Assembly: GCA_016745075.1 (NCBI GenBank)
Contig: JADGDD010000001.1
Coordinates: 63,125 to 127,124, forward strand
Origin: Planctomycetota bacterium
GTDB lineage: Bacteria; Planctomycetota; UBA11346
Direction of reading: 5' to 3'
Length of the DNA stretch: 64,000 nucleotides
In this document: one piece after another, positions 58,776 to 64,000 of the stretch
Position numbering within the stretch: position 1 is the first letter of the stretch
Layout of the letters: every line of letters starts with the position of its first letter
Made by a program: the position numbers and the translations under genes
The notes under the pieces: generated by a model
Told to the model about the DNA's origin: nothing
What the model saw: only the letters and a program-made list of their open reading frames with translations
Databases searched by the model: none

Positions 58776-59792
58776 CTAACTGAGCTTACGGAAGTACCAA
58801 CGGACAAGGCTGTTAAGCGGGGCAGTGAGGAAGGTCATGCGTATAGTTGCATGGACTTGCGGCCGAGTAATTTTGACTTTGTGCGTAGGGTCTAGTAGTT
58901 GTTTATCTTGGCGAGCAAGGGCTAGCGTTCGTACCGCAAAAAACAGTGGTGTTAGGCAAAATAGGCGCACGCGGTAGAGGCTACGCGGTAGAGTGCAGCA
59001 GTAGCGCAAAGAGTCATCAAGATGGCTTTCAGCGCGAGTAATTAGTTCGTTCATCACAGCATTGGCAGCATCGCTGTGCTCTGTATGTAGTAAATTAGCA
59101 GGGCTTATCCCATGCTTGGCGCAAAGGTCTGTTGGTACATAGCTCCAGCCACGCTGCGCATCATCGGCTACATCTTTAATGATATTCGTTAATTGCAGGC
59201 CAAGGCCAAAACTAGTAGATAAGTCTGTGAGCGTTTGCTGCTGAGTAGCAGAGATCTTGGGATAGGCTTGGCAAAATAAGGCCGTAAGTAAATGGCCAAC
59301 CGTACCGGCTACAAAGTAACAATAGGAATCGAGCTCTTCTAAGCTTTTTAAGCTTTCAAGCATTTCTGGTTGGGCGTTGTTGTATGTGCCAGCAAAGTCA
59401 GCCATACCTTCGCACATCTCAATAACCCATGGTCGTATTGCATTCTGCTGTGCCTGCGGTAGCTGATAAAAAGCACGCAGGGAGCGGTCGCAATGATGAG
59501 TTAAGTGCTCATCATCGGTACGAACGGATACAAAGTGTTGTTGTATGGCGCTGAGATCAAAATCGGCATCGCTGAGACTGGTTATGAACTGTCGGAGCAG
59601 TTCTTGTTTCATTTGTGCTTCAAGATCGGCAGTATCTTCAATGGTATCAGCAATACGGCAGAGCAGATAGGCAATAAGTACTGGCTTTTCAAGCTGTTTG
59701 GGCAGCAGTCGTATGCATGCGGCAAAGGTACGAGAGACCTTTGGCAGCATCTCGTAGCAGTAATCTAAATCTTCAAGCGTTTGCCCCATCAA
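58776..59792 (-). CDS. Squalene/phytoene synthase family protein
   Basis: A 338-residue trans-isoprenyl diphosphate synthase that would join two farnesyl (or geranylgeranyl) diphosphates. The first Asp-rich motif is RIADTIEDTADL (D49 to D53). The second is LQLTNIIKDVADDAQRGWSY. The opening VSRTFAACIRLLP and the AYLLCRIAD phrase are closer to squalene synthases than to phytoene synthases. No C-terminal anchor is visible. Squalene could feed hopanoid or sterol synthesis, but no cyclase is in the window. It lies 120 nt upstream of the sufS stop on the same strand, so it might be read from the suf operon. Confidence 0.88.
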   Translation of the reverse strand: MMGQTLEDLDYCYEMLPKVSRTFAACIRLLPKQLEKPVLIAYLLCRIADTIEDTADLEAQMKQELLRQFITSLSDADFDLSAIQQHFVSVRTDDEHLTHHCDRSLRAFYQLPQAQQNAIRPWVIEMCEGMADFAGTYNNAQPEMLESLKSLEELDSYCYFVAGTVGHLLTALFCQAYPKISATQQQTLTDLSTSFGLGLQLTNIIKDVADDAQRGWSYVPTDLCAKHGISPANLLHTEHSDAANAVMNELITRAESHLDDSLRYCCTLPRSLYRVRLFCLTPLFFAVRTLALARQDKQLLDPTHKVKITRPQVHATIRMTFLTAPLNSLVRWYFRKLS

Positions 59793-59911
59793 GGTGCTCC
59801 ATGGCAGGCGAGTTATCAGATAAACGTAGCTTTATCACCAAGAAGGCTATTTGTCTCATGCTGGCGCTCTCATGCAAGGCCGAGGCTGACTGGCCAGGGT
59901 GTGCAAGAACA

Positions 59912-61105
59912 TTACCCAAAAATATCACTGACTTTATGTAGTGCTGCCACGGCTGTGTCTATATCGGCACGGTTATTATAAACACCAAGGCTGATACGAG
60001 CGGTCGCAGGAACAGCAAAGCGATCCATAATAGGCTGGGCGCAATGATGGCCAGCGCGGATAGCTACGCCTTCCATGTCTAGAATGGAAGAAATATCAGA
60101 AGCGTGGGCATCGCCCAAGACAAACGATAAGACACCAGTACGTTGTTCGGCGGTGCCAATGCGACGTATGTTTGGAATATCTGCCATTCTATTTTCTGCG
60201 TAGGTAAATAAATCATGTTCGTAGTTGGTGAGTGCGTTGCGATCGTTTGCTTCCATCCATGTACAGGCGGCGGCAAAACCAATGGCTTCAACAATTGGTG
60301 GCGTTCCCGCTTCAAAGCGAGATGGCGGTGGGGCAAAGGTACTTTTGGCTATGGTGACGCGTTCAATCATTTCACCGCCGCCACGCCATGGTGGCATGCT
60401 TTCGAGCACATCTGATTTTGCATAGAGCGCACCAATGCCAGTAGGGCCATATAATTTATGGGCAGAACAGACAAAGAAATCACAATCGAGCTCCGTGACG
60501 TTGACTGGCATGTGTGGAGATGATTGTGCACCATCAATCAATACTTTTGAGCCGTTGGCATGTGCTTTGGTAACAATGTCATGAACGGGGTTAATAGTGC
60601 CAAGGGCGTTGGATATATGAACGATGCTAACAAGCTTGACTTGCTCAGTAAGCATGGTGTCAAAAGCAGCCATATCTAAACTACCATCATCCAAAACCGG
60701 ACAAGCTTGTAAGACACACCCCGTGATTTCTGAAAGCAGTTGCCATGGAACAATGTTGGCATGATGTTCCATTTCGGAAATGAGGACAATGTCGCCAGTT
60801 CTTAAATGTTTACGACCCCAGCTCCATGCCACTAAATTAATGGCATCGGTGGTGCCCATGGTAAAAACAATATTTTGAGCAGATGGTGCGCCAAGAAAAT
60901 TGGCGATGGTACTGCGTGATTTTTCAAAAGCTTGGGTAGAGGCAACGCTGCGCTGATACATGCCACGATGAACAGTGCCATATCCAGAACGGAGGAAATT
61001 GTCCATCGCTTCTATGACGGCTAGCGGCTTATGGGCGGTTGCAGCCGTATCTAAATAGGTTTCACCATCATGTAATGCCGGAAATTGCGCGCGTAAATGC
61101 TCCAT
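59912..61105 (-). CDS. sufS: Cysteine desulfurase SufS
   Basis: PLP-dependent enzyme that takes sulfur from cysteine for Fe-S cluster assembly. 397 residues. HIPWQLL-type group II features: TYLDTAATAHKPLAVIEAMD at the N-terminus, SEMEHHANIVPWQLL, LIDGAQSSPHMPV, the PLP lysine in FVCSAHKLYGPTGIGALY, and the catalytic Cys in IRAGHHCAQPIMDRF. The GHHC context is that of SufS rather than IscS. Last gene of sufBCDS, five nt after sufD. It needs a sulfur acceptor (SufE or SufU), which is not in the window. Confidence 0.97.
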   Translation of the reverse strand: MEHLRAQFPALHDGETYLDTAATAHKPLAVIEAMDNFLRSGYGTVHRGMYQRSVASTQAFEKSRSTIANFLGAPSAQNIVFTMGTTDAINLVAWSWGRKHLRTGDIVLISEMEHHANIVPWQLLSEITGCVLQACPVLDDGSLDMAAFDTMLTEQVKLVSIVHISNALGTINPVHDIVTKAHANGSKVLIDGAQSSPHMPVNVTELDCDFFVCSAHKLYGPTGIGALYAKSDVLESMPPWRGGGEMIERVTIAKSTFAPPPSRFEAGTPPIVEAIGFAAACTWMEANDRNALTNYEHDLFTYAENRMADIPNIRRIGTAEQRTGVLSFVLGDAHASDISSILDMEGVAIRAGHHCAQPIMDRFAVPATARISLGVYNNRADIDTAVAALHKVSDIFG

Positions 61106-61110
61106 GATAT

Positions 61111-62193
61111 TTATCCTAAGAGGGCTAGTGCGAGTGTGCGTCCTGCGTCGGTAGAAAAACTATGAGCAATTTCGGTAACAAAACCGCCGATAACTAATTG
61201 TCGAGCCTGTTTCAAAGACAAACCACGAGAGCGCAAATACCACAACTCTTCACCGTCTGGTTGGCCAATGCTAGAGCCATGATTGGCAATAACGTCATCG
61301 GTAAAAATATCGAGCTGTGGCATAGAGTAGACGCGTGCGTCATCACTCAGTTGCAGGTTGGCGTTGCGCTGTTGCGCTTCGCTTTCATCAGCACCTTCGT
61401 CCATGTGTACAAGGCCATCAAAACTGGTCAGGCTTTCATCATCAGCCACAGTTTTAAATAATTGCTGGCAGCTTGTTTGTGGGCTGCGATGATAGAGACG
61501 AACAAAACTATGAGCTTGTGCATTTCCCTGAAGAGAAAAGCCGTTACGTAGAGTGCAATGTGCATGAGGATTTAAGAGTTCAACAATAGCAGCATGGCGA
61601 ACAAGTGCGCCGCCAAGGCTAATGCTGTTCCATATAACTTCAGCATCACCAGCAACGCGGATAGTTTTATGGGTGTAGAGTTGTGTACCGGAAGCAGTGT
61701 CAATTTCATCAACAGTAACGCGGCTGTGTGGTGCCACAACTAGATCAAAGCCAGTACAGGCTTTTTCTTGAATATCGTTAATAAGAATAATTTCAGCTTG
61801 TACATTTTCACGAACATCAATCAGTAGACGGCCATTGCCACCAGTATGGTGAATGACAAGTGGTGTATCAGTGGTTGCTTCAATAGTCAGTTGGGTGCAA
61901 CCAGCATCAGCGGTACAGCTCCAACGGGCAGCGTAGTCGCCTGTGTTAATCTGTTCGCTTACCCAGTCATCTATATCTGGGTTGGTGCAGATGCTCACAT
62001 TTTCGGGTAATTGTTGTACGTGCAGCGCTCCATCCTGAAGCGTGCATGAAGGGGTCGCGTATGATTGCCAGCTAAAAGTAGGTTGCAGTACTTCACGCTG
62101 ATTTTTGCGATCGACAAAACGCCAGTCTTCATGTTTGGCATCAGGAGCGGGGATGTCCTGAAGTGATGTATTCAGCTCGGTAAGATTCAGCAT
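61111..62193 (-). CDS. sufD: Fe-S cluster assembly protein SufD
   Basis: Scaffold component of the SufBC2D complex; 360 residues, slightly shorter than the E. coli protein. The beta-helix core is recognised by RLLIDVRENVQAEIILINDI, AIVELLNPHAHCTLRNGFSL and FDGLVHMDEGADESEAQQRN. The C-terminal helix contains EELWYLRSRGLSLKQARQLV with the conserved YLxSRGI-type phrase and a penultimate helix rich in Ala/Leu. SufD lies between sufC (6 nt upstream) and sufS (5 nt downstream). Distinguished from SufB by length and by SufB being present next to sufC. Confidence 0.95.
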   Translation of the reverse strand: MLNLTELNTSLQDIPAPDAKHEDWRFVDRKNQREVLQPTFSWQSYATPSCTLQDGALHVQQLPENVSICTNPDIDDWVSEQINTGDYAARWSCTADAGCTQLTIEATTDTPLVIHHTGGNGRLLIDVRENVQAEIILINDIQEKACTGFDLVVAPHSRVTVDEIDTASGTQLYTHKTIRVAGDAEVIWNSISLGGALVRHAAIVELLNPHAHCTLRNGFSLQGNAQAHSFVRLYHRSPQTSCQQLFKTVADDESLTSFDGLVHMDEGADESEAQQRNANLQLSDDARVYSMPQLDIFTDDVIANHGSSIGQPDGEELWYLRSRGLSLKQARQLVIGGFVTEIAHSFSTDAGRTLALALLG

Positions 62194-62199
62194 GGGGAG

Positions 62200-62970
62200 T
62201 TATCCTTCTGTGCCAAAAGTTTCAGCAAGAAGATCGTCGTAGCCGCTTTCTTCCAGTTTCAGCGCAAGTTCAGGGCCGCCAGAGGCAATAATACGACCTT
62301 TGGCAAGTACGTGAACCGCATCTGGTTGAACTAAATCAAGGAGGCGTTGGTAGTGAGTAATTAAAACAATGGTGCGTTCTGGCGAGCGATACGTATTAAT
62401 ACCTTCTGCTACAATACGCAGAGCATCAATATCAAGACCAGAATCAGTTTCATCAAGAATGGCAAGTGCTGGTTCTAATACGAACATTTGCAAAATTTCA
62501 TTACGTTTCTTTTGCCCACCAGAGAAGCCTGAATTTAATTCACGGTCAAGAAAGACTTCATCCATTTTGACTTCGGCCATTTTTTCACGCAGTAAAGGCA
62601 TAAAGTCATCCATGCTCAGTTCTTCTTGGTCTTGAGCAGCACGTTTTGCATTATAAGCAAGGCGTAAAAATTCGGCATTATTAACACCGGGAACTTCAAC
62701 CGGATATTGAAAACCAATAAAGAGGCCATCGGTGGCGCGTTCTTCAATATTACGTTCTTCAATATCTACGCCATCGAGTAGAATCTGGCCAGAGGTAACG
62801 TCGTAATCTTCATGTCCAGCAACCACCTTCGTGAGTGTGCTTTTTCCCGAGCCATTTGGGCCCATAATCGCATGAACTTTACCCGTTTCAAAGGTAATCG
62901 ATAAATCTTTGAGAATTTGTGTTTGTTCGTTTTCGGCAAGCGAAGCGCAAATGTTTTTGATTTCAAGCAT
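62200..62970 (-). CDS. sufC: Fe-S cluster assembly ATPase SufC
   Basis: ABC-type ATPase that drives conformational change in SufB/SufD. Walker A GPNGSGKST at about 36-44, Q-loop in FIGFQYPVEVPGV, signature FSGGQKKRNEI, Walker B with catalytic Glu in LAILDETDSGLDIDAL, and switch His in VLITHYQRLL. 256 residues, the normal size. Four nt separate it from sufB and six from sufD. Every motif is intact. Confidence 0.97.
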   Translation of the reverse strand: MLEIKNICASLAENEQTQILKDLSITFETGKVHAIMGPNGSGKSTLTKVVAGHEDYDVTSGQILLDGVDIEERNIEERATDGLFIGFQYPVEVPGVNNAEFLRLAYNAKRAAQDQEELSMDDFMPLLREKMAEVKMDEVFLDRELNSGFSGGQKKRNEILQMFVLEPALAILDETDSGLDIDALRIVAEGINTYRSPERTIVLITHYQRLLDLVQPDAVHVLAKGRIIASGGPELALKLEESGYDDLLAETFGTEG

Positions 62971-62973
62971 GGT

Positions 62974-64000
62974 TTATCCCACAGAATTTTCGAGTTTAAG
63001 AGTGAGGAGTTTTTGTGCTTCCGCTGCAAATTCGAGCGGTAGCACATCCAGTACGTCACGGCAGAAGCCAGTCACAACAGACTGGATTGCATCTTCTTCG
63101 CTAATCCCACGCGAACGAAGGTAGAACAATTGATCGGCACTTAATTTGGTGGTTGAGGCTTCGTGTTCAACCCGAGCACTGGCATTACGCACATCAATAA
63201 CCGGAAAAGTATGGGCGGTGCTGGTTTTACCGACGAGCATACTATCACATTGGGTATAGTTGCGAGCCCCAGTTGCTTTTTTATGAATGCTTACTTGGCC
63301 ACGGTAAGCATTGCTGCTGTGGTCAGCACTAATGCCTTTAGAAATAATGGTTGAACGAGTGTTCTTGCCAATATGAATCATTTTGGTGCCAGTGTCAGCT
63401 TGCATATGACCATTTGTGAGCGCGACTGAATAAAACTCACCAACGCTGTTGTCACCCATTAAAACACAGGACGGATATTTCCAAGTAATAGAGCTACCTG
63501 TTTCAACCTGTGTCCAACTAATTTTACTACGGTCACCACGACAAGCTCCGCGTTTGGTCACAAAATTATACACACCACCGGCACCTGTTTCTGGATCACC
63601 AGCATACCAGTTTTGCACGGTAGAGTATTTGATTTCAGCATCTTCAAGGGCAACTAATTCAACCACAGCAGCATGCAATTGGTTTTTGCTGGTTTGCGGT
63701 GCAGTGCAGCCTTCAAGATAGGATACGTAACTGCCAGTATCGGCAATAATGAGAGTGCGTTCAAATTGACCAGATTCTACATTGTTGATGCGGAAGTATG
63801 TAGAAAGTTCAAGCGGACAATTCGTGCATGGTGGAATATAGACAAAACTACCGTCAGAGAAAACTGCACCATTGAGTGCTGCAAAATAATTATCGCTGCT
63901 TGGAACAACGCTTCCAAGGTAACGTTCAATCAGTTTTGGGAATTCGTGTAAGGCTTCACTAAAGCTGCAAAAAATAACACCTGCATCAAATAATTTTTTC
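62974..64000 (-). CDS. sufB: Fe-S cluster assembly scaffold SufB (partial, 5' end beyond window)
   Basis: Only the C-terminal 341 residues or so are in the window; the frame is open to the right edge. Visible SufB landmarks are [59 protein letters not shown], the [20 protein letters not shown] segment with the conserved Arg/Cys used in sulfur transfer, and [20 protein letters not shown] at the C-terminus. The internal ATG at 63678 is not the start. It is the first visible gene of the minus-strand sufBCDS operon; a regulator such as SufR/IscR may lie to the right. Confidence 0.96.
   Translation of the reverse strand, partial: KKLFDAGVIFCSFSEALHEFPKLIERYLGSVVPSSDNYFAALNGAVFSDGSFVYIPPCTNCPLELSTYFRINNVESGQFERTLIIADTGSYVSYLEGCTAPQTSKNQLHAAVVELVALEDAEIKYSTVQNWYAGDPETGAGGVYNFVTKRGACRGDRSKISWTQVETGSSITWKYPSCVLMGDNSVGEFYSVALTNGHMQADTGTKMIHIGKNTRSTIISKGISADHSSNAYRGQVSIHKKATGARNYTQCDSMLVGKTSTAHTFPVIDVRNASARVEHEASTTKLSADQLFYLRSRGISEEDAIQSVVTGFCRDVLDVLPLEFAAEAQKLLTLKLENSVG

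Noticed and set aside
58776..59792. Phytoene synthase (carotenoid) assignment
   Set aside because: Opening motif and Asp-rich context look more like squalene synthase, and no desaturase genes are nearby; left as family level.
1..64000. CRISPR arrays, tRNA or rRNA genes, insertion sequences
   Set aside because: No regularly spaced repeats, cloverleaf-type sequences or transposase frames were recognised on reading both strands.

Overview
The window looks like chromosomal DNA of a PVC-group bacterium, most likely Lentisphaerota-like. That placement is an inference from gene content: an ECF sigma/FecR pair with a lectin-like tail, many large secreted thioredoxin-fold/LamG-like proteins, PQQ-type beta-propellers, a sialate O-acetylesterase-like SGNH hydrolase, LacI/AraC-controlled sugar genes and a squalene synthase. 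No rRNA, tRNA or CRISPR array is visible. Three blocks differ in character and base composition.

Block 1 (1-9968) is visibly GC-richer than the rest and looks acquired. It opens with the decayed C-terminus of a phage major capsid protein. A defence operon follows: hsdR, hsdS, a PrrC-like anticodon nuclease candidate, hsdM and an Mrr-type restriction enzyme. Then come three tandem inverted repeats and a class II Fic protein. The block ends at a strong intrinsic terminator.

Block 2 (9969-45103) is AT-rich. It starts with a pair of genes (membrane/PLD-like/HD protein plus an alkaline-phosphatase-superfamily protein) behind a consensus promoter set in a perfect palindrome. Next are a degenerate hemerythrin and a small HPt-like protein that share an upstream motif. 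The core is two convergent gene trains. The plus-strand train (15235-26956) encodes ECF sigma, FecR, a secreted protein, an aldo/keto reductase and three deiodinase-like proteins. The minus-strand train (43922 down to 27365) encodes an aldo/keto reductase, a LamG-like lipoprotein, a beta-propeller, two double-module Trx/LamG proteins, an SGNH esterase, a fourth deiodinase-like protein and a giant beta-propeller with an embedded methyltransferase-like fold. Both trains carry micro-genes and relics made of the ends of these paralogues. A LacI repressor (44090-45091) has matching 14-16 nt operators at its own start and ahead of the minus-strand train. I read the block as a paralogue-rich extracytoplasmic system of unknown substrate, controlled by ECF/FecR on one side and LacI on the other.

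Block 3 (45348-64000) looks like core genome plus a sugar cluster: AraC regulator, Gfo/Idh oxidoreductase, GNAT-like protein, broken alpha/beta hydrolase, frameshifted LacI with its operator, GH38 alpha-mannosidase and an SDR. Then follow a small cysteine-motif protein, an SPFH-GYF protein with a zinc-ribbon membrane partner, an AI-2E-type permease, a metallophosphoesterase, squalene/phytoene synthase and the suf operon (sufB partial at the right edge, sufC, sufD, sufS).
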